Source of the DNA: an uncultured Lachnospiraceae bacterium
Lineage (GTDB): Bacteria; Bacillota; Clostridia; Lachnospirales; Lachnospiraceae
Length of the DNA: 64,000 bases
Direction: 5' to 3'
Assembly: GCA_902766825.1 (NCBI GenBank)
Contig: CACXFB010000028.1
Coordinates: forward strand, 1 to 64,000
The position numbers and the translations under genes were made by a program. Position 1 is the stretch's first letter; the number at the start of each line of letters is the position of its first letter. Shown here piece by piece: positions 9,462 to 17,052 of this stretch. The notes under the pieces were generated by a model that saw only the letters and a list, made by a program, of their open reading frames with translations, ran no database searches and was not told the DNA's origin.

Positions 9462-10142
9462 ATGAGTAAAGGAATACTATACGGTGTAGGTGTTGGTCCG
9501 GGAGATCCAAAGCTTATGACTTTGGGTGCATATAACATAATAAAAGATAATGAAATAATAGCTGTTGTAGGCAGCAAGCCTCATGAATCTGTGGCATATA
9601 ACATAGCAAAAGGAGCGGTTCCTGACATAGCTGATAAGACAGTTATAGGTCTTGATATGCCAATGAGCAAAGATAAAGAGTATGTCAGTAAAAAGCATGA
9701 GGAAAATGCAAAAATAATCGAAAGCTATCTTATCAGGAATAAAAATGTTGTCTTTCTGACACTTGGAGATGTCAGCTTATACAGTACATTCGCTTACCTT
9801 TGTGAGAGGGTACAAAGAGACGGTTTTACTTGCGAAAAGATAAGCGGAATACCGGCATTTATTGCGGCACTTACTAAGGCGGACGAGCTTTTTGTCAGGG
9901 GCAACAAATCCGTCCACATTCTTACGGGAGAAAGTTTTTTGAAAGAAAAGCTAAAAAAGGATGACTGTTATGTTATAATGAAACCCGCAGGTAATATCGA
10001 AGCAATAAAGCATAAGCTAAGAGAAGAAGAAATGAGTGCATATCCAGTCAGCCGGTGTACAATGGACGGTGAGCAAGTCTATAAAGACATAGATATGTTA
10101 CCTGAAGATGCAGGATATTTTACAGTGATAATAACGATGTAA
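9462..10142 (+). CDS. cbiL: Precorrin-2/cobalt-factor II C20-methyltransferase
   Basis: 226 residues, the normal length for CbiL/CobI. The tetrapyrrole methylase hallmarks are present: the N-terminal GVGVGPGDPKLMTLGA, a central VVFLTLGDVSLYSTF with the conserved GD.S.Y.T, and GIPAFIAA. The enzyme transfers a methyl group from S-adenosylmethionine to C20 of the precorrin-2 ring in cobalamin synthesis. No other cobalamin genes are next to it; it sits between DUF4003 and Dabb genes with gaps of 17 and 14 nt. Either the rest of the pathway is elsewhere or this copy serves another tetrapyrrole. RBS AGAGGA about 8 nt before the ATG. Confidence 0.88.
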   Translation: MSKGILYGVGVGPGDPKLMTLGAYNIIKDNEIIAVVGSKPHESVAYNIAKGAVPDIADKTVIGLDMPMSKDKEYVSKKHEENAKIIESYLIRNKNVVFLTLGDVSLYSTFAYLCERVQRDGFTCEKISGIPAFIAALTKADELFVRGNKSVHILTGESFLKEKLKKDDCYVIMKPAGNIEAIKHKLREEEMSAYPVSRCTMDGEQVYKDIDMLPEDAGYFTVIITM

Positions 10143-10156
10143 CGGAGGACTAGACA

Positions 10157-10459
10157 ATGGTTAAACACGTAATACTTTGGACGCTTAAAGATGAATTTAA
10201 GGATGAGGAAAAAGACCAGATTAAAAAGGGAATTAAAGAGGGACTTGAGGGATTAAAAGGTGTTGTCCCAGGGCTTGTTGAGATTAAGGTTAATATAACA
10301 CCACTTGCAAGCTCTAATTGTGATGTGATGCTTGACTCGGCATTTGAAGATGAAGCATCACTTAAAGGATATGCAGTTCACCCTGCACATGTTCAGGTTG
10401 CAGATACAAAGGTAAGACCATATACAGCATCAAGAGTCTGCATGGACTATGAGGTGTAG
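10157..10459 (+). CDS. Dabb (stress-responsive alpha/beta barrel) family protein
   Basis: 100 residues, a single ferredoxin-like Dabb domain: N-terminal VKHVILWTLKD, central GLVEIKVN and a C-terminal HPAHVQVADTKVRPY. Such proteins form small dimeric barrels; some are enzymes of polyketide or aromatic catabolism, and many have no known role. Third and last gene of the DUF4003-cbiL operon, followed by a strong terminator. RBS CGGAGGA 7 nt upstream. Confidence 0.85.
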   Translation: MVKHVILWTLKDEFKDEEKDQIKKGIKEGLEGLKGVVPGLVEIKVNITPLASSNCDVMLDSAFEDEASLKGYAVHPAHVQVADTKVRPYTASRVCMDYEV

Positions 10460-10520
10460 AAGAACAGTTTTGATATAATAGAGGTTAGTAGCAATGGTCT
10501 GTAATAACAGCACTAAGTTA

Positions 10521-10558
10521 AGACATCTGTCCATAGAAGTGGGCAGATGTCTTTTTTG
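10521..10558 (+). terminator. Rho-independent terminator of the cbiL operon
   Basis: AGACATCTG pairs with CAGATGTCT over a 14-nt loop and is followed by a run of T. It lies about 60 nt after the Dabb stop. Confidence 0.88.
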
Positions 10559-10593
10559 TCTGTAATTATTTCTTTGTTGGCAAAGTGTTAAAA

Positions 10594-10928
10594 ATTCACC
10601 TGAGAGGTGAGAGCAGGCATGTGGTGTGAAAAAATGAGACGGCAAGAAAAAGAAAGAAGTCAAATAATTCACCTGAGAGGCGGGTGCAAGCGTGTGGTGT
10701 GAAAAAACAAGACAGCAAGAAAAAGAAAGGAGTCAAAAAATTCACCTGTGAGGCGGGTGCAGGTGTGTGGTGTGAAAAAACAAGACAGCCAGAAAAAGAA
10801 AGAAGTATAAAAATTCACCTGAGAGGTGAGAGCAGGCGTGTGGTGTGAAAAAACAAGACAGCAAGAAAAAGAAAGAAGTATAAAAATTCACCTGAGAGGC
10901 GGGTGCAAGCGTGTGGTGTGAAAAAACT
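10594..10928. repeat. 73-bp-period tandem repeat array
   Basis: Units begin (ATTCACCTG) at 10594, 10667, 10740, 10813 and 10886, an exact 73-bp spacing; the last unit stops after its GTGTGAAAAAAC. Each unit has a core of about 36 nt, from TTCACC to GGTGTGAA, able to fold, and an A/G-rich spacer of about 37 nt. Units 1 and 4 contain CACCT..AGGTG; units 2, 3 and 5 change this to GGCGGGTG but keep CACC/GGTG pairing. The period is not a multiple of three and no long frame crosses it. It lies in a 660-bp gap after the terminator at 10521 and before the promoter at 10971; nothing else is seen in the gap. Confidence 0.88.
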
Positions 10929-10970
10929 ACGGAACGAATAAGGAATAACGACAGGTTTTTGGTATATTCA

Positions 10971-10999
10971 TTGATAGATTTGGGAAGAGAAGATATAAT
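10971..10999 (+). promoter_or_regulatory. Sigma-A-type promoter for the SDR operon
   Basis: TTGATA, 17 nt, TATAAT. It gives a leader of about 115 nt, A-rich and without obvious structure, before the dehydrogenase start at 11120. Confidence 0.65.
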
Positions 11000-11119
11000 A
11001 AGAGAAGAGATTATTTTAAAGAGAATTTAGAAGAAAATCAAAATAAAAAATCAAAGAAAACAAAGAAAACAAAGAAAACCATTAGGGAAATTCGAAAGTG
11101 AAACGAGAGGATAATAGCT

Positions 11120-11893
11120 ATGAAATATGCAGTAATTACAGGTGCAAGTTCGGGAATAGGAAGCAGTTTTGCAGCTCTTTATGCATCAAAGGGTTATGGA
11201 CTTGTATTAATTGCAAGACGTGAAAAAAGACTTAAGGTAATATCAGATACCCTGAGAGAAAGATATGGCACAAATAGCATAATTATAACAGCGGATTTGT
11301 CGGTTATGGATGAAGTGTATAAGTGTTATGAGTCGGTTAAAGATTTGGATATAGAAGTATTTATTAATAACGCAGGTCTTGGAGAGGCCGGTGCATTTAA
11401 GGATACATGCCTTGATAAAGAGCTTTTTATGGTGGATGTCAATGTAAAGAGTGTACTTGTGTTTTCAAAACTTATGGTTAAGTATTTTGAAAAGAAAGGC
11501 AGTGGATATCTGCTTAATGTGGCATCTTCGGCAGGGTTGCTGCCGGCCGGACCGTACATGGCTGCTTATTATGCAAGCAAGGCCTACGTTGCAAGTCTGA
11601 CAAGAGCTATTGCGGCGGAACTTAAGCTTTCGGGAAGCAATGTATATGTAGGATGTCTTTGTCCGGGACCGGTGGATACCCAGTTTAATGAAGTGGCAAA
11701 TGTTGAGTTTGCACTTAAAGGAATCAGTGCAAAGTATTGCGTAAGTTATGCCTATAAAATGATGAAGAAGAAAAAGACGGTAATAGTACCAAAACTTGAA
11801 CTTAAGATGGCGGTCGTAGGAGGAAAGATTATGCCAGGGAAAATGATGATTCTAATGACTGCAAGACAACAGATGAAGAAGATATCAGGTTAA
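11120..11893 (+). CDS. Short-chain dehydrogenase/reductase
   Basis: 257 residues, classical SDR length. TGASSGIG at 7-14 is the NAD(P)-binding loop, NNAG at 83-86, a Ser in NVASSAG (about 136), the catalytic YYASK (Tyr150, Lys154) and the PGPVDTQF segment. It should be a soluble NAD(P)-dependent oxidoreductase; the Arg-rich IARREKRL after the second strand favours NADP. The substrate is unknown; the overall pattern resembles the DltE/YqjQ-like SDRs. It is followed after 12 nt by the transglutaminase-like gene and is probably cotranscribed with it. RBS AGAGGAT upstream. Confidence 0.9.
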   Translation: MKYAVITGASSGIGSSFAALYASKGYGLVLIARREKRLKVISDTLRERYGTNSIIITADLSVMDEVYKCYESVKDLDIEVFINNAGLGEAGAFKDTCLDKELFMVDVNVKSVLVFSKLMVKYFEKKGSGYLLNVASSAGLLPAGPYMAAYYASKAYVASLTRAIAAELKLSGSNVYVGCLCPGPVDTQFNEVANVEFALKGISAKYCVSYAYKMMKKKKTVIVPKLELKMAVVGGKIMPGKMMILMTARQQMKKISG

Positions 11894-11905
11894 TGGGGGA
11901 TTATT

Positions 11906-12907
11906 ATGAGAATAACAAAGAGTAAAATTTTTATTGTAATTGTTGCGGTGTTTTTAATATGGTGTATTTTCTTTAGAAAGGATTATTTGAATCTTACGGC
12001 AACTGACCAGGCGGATCTAAATACACAGGTTGCCAATCTTTGCAAGGATCATGTTAAGCGCGCAAAGTTTACACTTGATTTTGATTTGTATAATTTTGAT
12101 ATTGAAGATGTAAGAAAGGAACTGGCGTTAACAGATCCTTACGCTGCAAGTAATATAGGACGCTCTTCATGGTCTTGGTATGAAGAGGATGGACATACTG
12201 TCTTTAAAATAAATCTTGGCTATAATGCATCGAAAAAACAGCTTAAAAAAGCGGATAAACGTATAGAAGAGCTGGTTGCCGATATGCAAGGAATGACAGA
12301 CTATGAGAAGATTAAAGCAGCTCACGATTATATTATAATGTATTGTGATTACGGTTTTGATGCACTTGCGTATAAAGGAATTGAACAAGGTCCATACTGG
12401 GCACTTTATCCCGGTAAGACGGTGTGTAACGGATATGCAATGACATTTCTTAGAATTATGCAGTATTGTGACATACCTGCGACTTTTGAAGTGGGTGATA
12501 ATCATGCCTGGAATACAGTATACCTTGACGGATACTGGTACAATATGGACGTTACATGGGATGACCTTGGTGATGATGGTATTTCATATGAATATTTTTT
12601 AAAGTGCGATGATGATTTTTTGCAACATGAACACAAATCATCAGATGCACCGGCTTCTGTAGAGGTAACGGGTAAATCTGCAGAAGAAAACTATAAGATG
12701 TTTCCTAATTACAAGTTAAGATACATATTGATGCTTTTATTAAAGATTGCATTTCCGTTCATTATAGCAGTAGGTCTTGTATGGTTCCAGCTTAAAAGAA
12801 AGCAGCACAAAAGAAAAGTATGGGCAGAAAATCAGAGAAGACTCAGAATGCAGGAGGATTTGGACAGAGAACTTATGAGGGATATGATGAGAAATGCCAG
12901 AAGGTAA
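11906..12907 (+). CDS. Membrane-anchored transglutaminase-like domain protein
   Basis: 333 residues with an N-terminal anchor (about 7-23), an extracellular part and a C-terminal TM (about 271-291) followed by a basic tail. The transglutaminase-like triad is complete: Cys174 in TVCNGYA, His200 in DNHAWN and Asp215 in MDVTWDD. Bacterial proteins of this type act as cysteine proteases or amide-crosslinking enzymes at the cell surface; the substrate is unknown. Linked to the SDR gene by 12 nt. RBS GGGGGA upstream of the ATG. Confidence 0.87.
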   Translation: MRITKSKIFIVIVAVFLIWCIFFRKDYLNLTATDQADLNTQVANLCKDHVKRAKFTLDFDLYNFDIEDVRKELALTDPYAASNIGRSSWSWYEEDGHTVFKINLGYNASKKQLKKADKRIEELVADMQGMTDYEKIKAAHDYIIMYCDYGFDALAYKGIEQGPYWALYPGKTVCNGYAMTFLRIMQYCDIPATFEVGDNHAWNTVYLDGYWYNMDVTWDDLGDDGISYEYFLKCDDDFLQHEHKSSDAPASVEVTGKSAEENYKMFPNYKLRYILMLLLKIAFPFIIAVGLVWFQLKRKQHKRKVWAENQRRLRMQEDLDRELMRDMMRNARR

Positions 12908-12933
12908 AAGAGTGATGTAAGGATAAGAAAATA

Positions 12934-12962
12934 AAGACAAAGAAATACGTATTGTGTATAAT
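12934..12962 (+). promoter_or_regulatory. Candidate promoter for the phosphorelay operon
   Basis: AAGACA, 17 nt, TATAAT; perfect -10 and four of six bases at -35, 47 nt before the first gene. Confidence 0.55.
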
Positions 12963-13009
12963 ATTAATATGGGACATGGGTTTACAAAGAGTTTTGATTG
13001 GAGACGGTT

Positions 13010-13819
13010 ATGAGACTTAAAGTACTTGTTACAGGAAATAGCGAGCGTATTATCGAAAATTTATGCGAGCATTTACGAATGGATCGTAATTATATAACGG
13101 TGGATTGTTGTAACAGAATTGAAATTTTGCCGGATATAATATACAGGGAACTGCCGGACTGCATTATGGTTTGTCTTAATAATGAGAATGCACAGTCTGT
13201 AAAGCAATATGATGTTCTTGAGAATTTTACCCAGACAGGGATGATAAGTATATTTGTCGTTGGAAGGGAAGATGACAGAGAATTGTTTAAACAGAATACA
13301 TCATTGCAGAAGGTGTTCTTTCTTGACAGACCGGTGCCGCTTCTTGCAATGTATCAGAAGATGGGACAGATTGAAAAAGAACTTGAGGATATGAGGAGGA
13401 GAAATCCCAACGGAGTCGAAGAGTTTGTAAATATCAATCAGAATATTGAAAGTAACAAAAAACACATTCTGGTAGTTGATGACGATCCTAATCAGCTGGT
13501 GCAGGTTAAGGAACTGTTAAAGGATTTCTATGAAACCACGCTGGTAAGGTCGGGGGAAGCGGCAATTAAATATCTAAGACAGCATAAAGTTGATCTTGTT
13601 CTGTTGGATTTTTTAATGCCGGAAATGGATGGCCCGACTGTATTTAAGGAAATCAGAAGTTATGAAAAAATAAAGGATATTCCGGTAATATTTCTAACGG
13701 GCATGACTGAGAAAGAGACCGTAACGAGAATAGTATTGAAATTAAAACCGCAGGGTTATCTGGTAAAACCTATAAAGAAGTCGGAACTGGTAGCTAAGAT
13801 AATAGATGTGTTAGGCTAA
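13010..13819 (+). CDS. Response regulator with a degenerate N-terminal receiver and a C-terminal receiver
   Basis: 269 residues. The C-terminal half is a canonical receiver: HILVVDDDPNQ, the phospho-acceptor Asp200 in LLDFLMP, FLTGMT and the KP of VKPI. The first 120 residues have the look of a receiver-like fold (KVLVTGNSERI at the start) but lack the acidic pocket. There is no DNA-binding output, so it is likely a phosphotransfer intermediate or works by protein contact. The ATG at 13010 is preferred over TTG 12998 because GGAG lies 6 nt upstream of it. First gene of a three-gene set with an Hpt protein (12 nt away) and a hybrid kinase. Confidence 0.87.
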   Translation: MRLKVLVTGNSERIIENLCEHLRMDRNYITVDCCNRIEILPDIIYRELPDCIMVCLNNENAQSVKQYDVLENFTQTGMISIFVVGREDDRELFKQNTSLQKVFFLDRPVPLLAMYQKMGQIEKELEDMRRRNPNGVEEFVNINQNIESNKKHILVVDDDPNQLVQVKELLKDFYETTLVRSGEAAIKYLRQHKVDLVLLDFLMPEMDGPTVFKEIRSYEKIKDIPVIFLTGMTEKETVTRIVLKLKPQGYLVKPIKKSELVAKIIDVLG

Positions 13820-13831
13820 GAGGAGGTTAGT

Positions 13832-14434
13832 ATGGAGTACGATTTTAACTGGCTTGTTAGTCTTGGAATTGATATAAATGCAGGAGAAAAATATACAGGG
13901 GGGCAGGACAGGTATGTTTCTGCCCTCCAGCGTTTTTATAAAGCGTATGAAGGTAACTGCGAAAAGATTGAAAAGTTTCTGGATGCCGGGGATTACGATA
14001 GCTATAAGATAATTGTGCATTCACTAAAAAGTAATGCGCTTATGATAGGTGCCGTATCGCTTGGAAAGTCTTTTGAGATGCTTGAAAAAGCTGCTGCAGG
14101 TAAGGATGTATATACCATAGAAGATAATAATGGTATTGTTCTTGAAAATTACAAAAAGCTTATTGTAGGTCTGACTCCTATTGGGGAAATGAAAAGAGTT
14201 ATGGCTGCAGATGAGATTACGGCAGATGAAGCACAAAGGACAGCAGATGAATTGCTTGAGGCGTTAGATGAGTTTGATGATGAGCTTTCAACAAAGCTTG
14301 TAAAGAAACTTTCAGGCTATCCTTTCAGGCTTACTCAAAGGGAAAAACTGAATGAGGCTGCAAGTATGATAGAGGACTTTATGTATGAGGAAGCGGCGGA
14401 TCTTATAAAAGAAATTTATGATACTATTGAATAA
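13832..14434 (+). CDS. Histidine phosphotransfer (Hpt) domain protein
   Basis: 200 residues. An Hpt four-helix domain fills the first 110 residues, with the phospho-accepting His63 in VHSLKSNAL and the downstream IGAVSLGKSFEMLE helix. The C-terminal 90 residues are acidic and helical (DELLEALDEFDDELSTKL) and unassigned. It should shuttle phosphate between the receiver of the hybrid kinase and the regulator upstream. Cytoplasmic, no TM. Spaced 12 nt after the regulator; RBS AGAGGAGG. Confidence 0.88.
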   Translation: MEYDFNWLVSLGIDINAGEKYTGGQDRYVSALQRFYKAYEGNCEKIEKFLDAGDYDSYKIIVHSLKSNALMIGAVSLGKSFEMLEKAAAGKDVYTIEDNNGIVLENYKKLIVGLTPIGEMKRVMAADEITADEAQRTADELLEALDEFDDELSTKLVKKLSGYPFRLTQREKLNEAASMIEDFMYEEAADLIKEIYDTIE

Positions 14435-14455
14435 TGAGTGCAGGAGAAGGTGCTT

Positions 14456-16504
14456 ATGGGTATTAGTTTTCTTAACAAAAAAGAGATTATGTATTGCGGA
14501 CTGGAAAAGGATGAATTTGAGAGCATTGAATCTTTGATAATGGCAAGAAACATTAATCTTGTGTCTAAGGTTTCAGCAGGTATTGCCGTGCTCGGATTGT
14601 TGTTTTTGATGCTGTATAATTTTCTTGGCAGTAAAAACGTATCTGCATACTGGATTTTGATTGTAGGTGGCTTTGTTATATGTCTGTTTACAAATGTTGT
14701 GCATATAATTAACGAGGCAAGTGTGCTTGTATATTGTTATTCTCTCGTTATAGTGGTATTTGCTTACGGAATTGTACTAAGTTTCCTGCCGGATAATATA
14801 GACGATCCTGCTACTGGAATAGTTGTTTTTCTGGCACTTATGCCGCTTGTTATCAACGATAGACCTATAAGAATGGGAACGGTAGTGCTAATAGCTTCGA
14901 TTGTATATTTGTGTGTTGCGTATGAAATGAAAAGCCGCGTTCCGTTTGTTACAGATGTTATTAATGTCGTGACATTTTCAACGCTTGGATTCCTTCTTTA
15001 TATCGGAATGTCCAATCGTAATGTAAAAGAGATTTTTTACGGCATAAAAGCTACCGAAAATGAGAAGCTCAAAGAGGAAGCTTTGGTTGCCGAGAATTCA
15101 AACCGTGCAAAAAGTAACTTTCTTGCAAATATGTCTCATGAAATCAGAACACCTATGAATGCGATAATAGGAGTGGATGAGATGATTTTGCGAGAATCCG
15201 ATAATACCCGGATAACAAAGTATGCTATGGATATAAAAAGTGCCGGTAATACACTGCTTGCAATTATCAATGATATATTGGATGTAAGTAAAATTGAGTC
15301 AGGTAAAATGGAAATTGTACCGGTAAAATATGAAGTGTCGTCCATTCTTAACGACGTTGCCAACATGACAATAAAAAAGGCTCAGGACAAGGGACTTGAG
15401 TTAGAGATTGATGTGGATAGTATGATGCCATCAATTTTATATGGTGATGAACTAAGAATACGCCAGATTATGCTTAATATAATTAACAATGCAATTAAGT
15501 ATACAAAAAGAGGCAGTGTTAAAGTTAATCTGAGTTTTGATAAAGAAAGAAGCAGAATGCATTTTGTGGTAACTGATACGGGTATCGGAATTAAAGAGAA
15601 GGATATAAGTAAACTTTTCAGTTCCTTCCAGCGTCTTGAAGAAACAAAAAACAGGAGTATTGAGGGGACGGGACTTGGACTTAGTATTACAAAAAATCTT
15701 CTTGATATGATGGGAGGAAAAATTAATGTGGAGAGTGAATACGGAGTAGGTTCCGTATTCTCGGTAGAAGTGTCGCAGCTTGTTGTGGACGAAACACCGA
15801 TAGGTGACTTTAAAGAAAATCTTGCAAAGGCAAATGAGGAACATGCGGCATATATTCCTACACTTATGGCACCAAAAGCCAATATTCTTGTTGTGGATGA
15901 TAATGAAATGAATCTCGAAGTTATAGCAGAGCTTTTAAGAGATACGAAGATTAATATCAAAAAGTCGATGTCTGGAGAAAACTGTATTGAGTGGATAAAA
16001 CGCGAAAAATATGATTTGGTTCTCCTTGACCAGATGATGCCGGGAATGTCCGGAACCGAGACACTGACAAAACTTAAGGAAGATAAACTTGCCGATGGTA
16101 TCCCGATAATAGCTCTGACTGCAGATGCTGTTGTGGGGGCAAGAGATAATTATATCAGAGAAGGATTTACTGATTATCTGTCAAAGCCGGTTATGTATGA
16201 AGAACTTGAAAGGGTGTTGATAAAATATCTTGATGAAAGTCTTATAATGACTAAGGAAGAGATAGAAAAAGAACGTGAGAAAGAACAAAAGTCAAAAGAA
16301 GAAGAGCTAAAGGAAGAGAAGGCAGGCAGTACGACAGAAAAGAGAACAGTACTTGTAATCAGTAATTCTACGGAAAAGATGAAAGAGTTAAAAGAATTAT
16401 TTGCAGACAATTATAAAGGGGTGTATATAAGGGATGAACAAAAGGCAAAGAGCTATTTGCAGAAACATGAAGTTGACTTTATAATGAGAGAAAATGCACA
16501 ATAA
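14456..16504 (+). CDS. Hybrid sensor histidine kinase
   Basis: 682 residues from the ATG at 14456, chosen over GTG 14438 because AGGAGAAGG lies at 14442-14450. About six TM segments (40-190) form the sensor with no large outside loop. Then HisKA with His228 (ANMSHEIRTPMN), the HATPase N box (NIINNAIKY) and G boxes (DTGIGI, GTGLGLSI), and a receiver with Asp525 in LLDQMMPGMSG. After an acidic/basic helix (KEEIEKEREKEQKSKEEE) a final segment of about 50 residues (TVLVISNSTEKMKELKELF) begins like another receiver and stops short. With the Hpt and regulator upstream it forms a His-Asp-His-Asp relay. Confidence 0.92.
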   Translation: MGISFLNKKEIMYCGLEKDEFESIESLIMARNINLVSKVSAGIAVLGLLFLMLYNFLGSKNVSAYWILIVGGFVICLFTNVVHIINEASVLVYCYSLVIVVFAYGIVLSFLPDNIDDPATGIVVFLALMPLVINDRPIRMGTVVLIASIVYLCVAYEMKSRVPFVTDVINVVTFSTLGFLLYIGMSNRNVKEIFYGIKATENEKLKEEALVAENSNRAKSNFLANMSHEIRTPMNAIIGVDEMILRESDNTRITKYAMDIKSAGNTLLAIINDILDVSKIESGKMEIVPVKYEVSSILNDVANMTIKKAQDKGLELEIDVDSMMPSILYGDELRIRQIMLNIINNAIKYTKRGSVKVNLSFDKERSRMHFVVTDTGIGIKEKDISKLFSSFQRLEETKNRSIEGTGLGLSITKNLLDMMGGKINVESEYGVGSVFSVEVSQLVVDETPIGDFKENLAKANEEHAAYIPTLMAPKANILVVDDNEMNLEVIAELLRDTKINIKKSMSGENCIEWIKREKYDLVLLDQMMPGMSGTETLTKLKEDKLADGIPIIALTADAVVGARDNYIREGFTDYLSKPVMYEELERVLIKYLDESLIMTKEEIEKEREKEQKSKEEELKEEKAGSTTEKRTVLVISNSTEKMKELKELFADNYKGVYIRDEQKAKSYLQKHEVDFIMRENAQ

Positions 16505-16511
16505 TCTTGAA

Positions 16512-16549
16512 AAATGCACATTAAAATTGTATAATTTTAATGTGCATTT
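16512..16549 (+). terminator. Perfect 17-bp AT-rich hairpin between kinase and chemoreceptor genes
   Basis: AAATGCACATTAAAATT pairs perfectly with 16533-16549 over the loop GTAT. It begins 8 nt after the kinase stop. There is no clean U-tract, so it may be a processing or stability element rather than a terminator. The first arm bases AAAATGCACA are also present as a direct repeat at 16491-16500, inside the kinase's last codons. Confidence 0.5.
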
Positions 16550-16575
16550 ACTGTATTAAGGAGATGATGTTACTT

Positions 16576-17031
16576 ATGAATAAGTCTGATAATATATCGG
16601 AGTTTGAAAGGATTAACAGAACAGCAATACCGGCACATGCACTTGAATCTGTTTTTGCATTTGCGTGCTATATTTATTTTGCAATAAGGGGAGATTATGG
16701 GGCTGGTTATATGTGCATATTTGCTTTGCTTGCATTTGCACCGGTAATCGGAGAGGTAGTTTTTTTTAGAATTAATCATGAGACTACAATGGTTAAGCAT
16801 TTTCTGGCGATGGGATTTGCTGTTTTTTATACATTTGTTTTATTTACATGTAAATCGCCATTATCATTTACACTTGTATTTCCGTTGATGGTTATAGTGT
16901 CAATCTTTAATGATGTTCCTTATATACTCAAAATTGTAAGTGGTGCGGTTCTTGAGACAATAATTGTGATTATCGTAGGAAGCAGCAAGGGAATATGGGG
17001 CTATACCAATTTGGGTAATGCTATGTTGTAG
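16576..17031 (+). CDS. 5' half of an amber-interrupted six-TM chemoreceptor
   Basis: 151 residues with about five TM segments (for example FAFACYIYFAI, FLAMGFAVFYTFVLF, LTFVFP-like stretches and VLETIIVIIVGSS). It ends at a TAG (17029-17031). The same reading frame continues without any shift into the next TM and the signalling domain at 17053-18039, so this is the front part of one 487-codon gene. RBS AAGGAG at 16558-16563; ATGs at 16564 and 16567 are also possible. As it stands it would be a sensor with no output. Confidence 0.7.
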   Translation: MNKSDNISEFERINRTAIPAHALESVFAFACYIYFAIRGDYGAGYMCIFALLAFAPVIGEVVFFRINHETTMVKHFLAMGFAVFYTFVLFTCKSPLSFTLVFPLMVIVSIFNDVPYILKIVSGAVLETIIVIIVGSSKGIWGYTNLGNAML

Positions 17032-17052
17032 CTTTCGACAATACTTTTATCA

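Noticed and set aside
1-10928. The two tandem arrays as CRISPR arrays
   Set aside because: Spacers between the hairpins are themselves repeated, not unique, and no cas genes are in the window.
15382-15960. A 192-codon frame opposite the hybrid kinase
   Set aside because: It lies fully against the HATPase and receiver domains; composition is that of a reverse-strand shadow.
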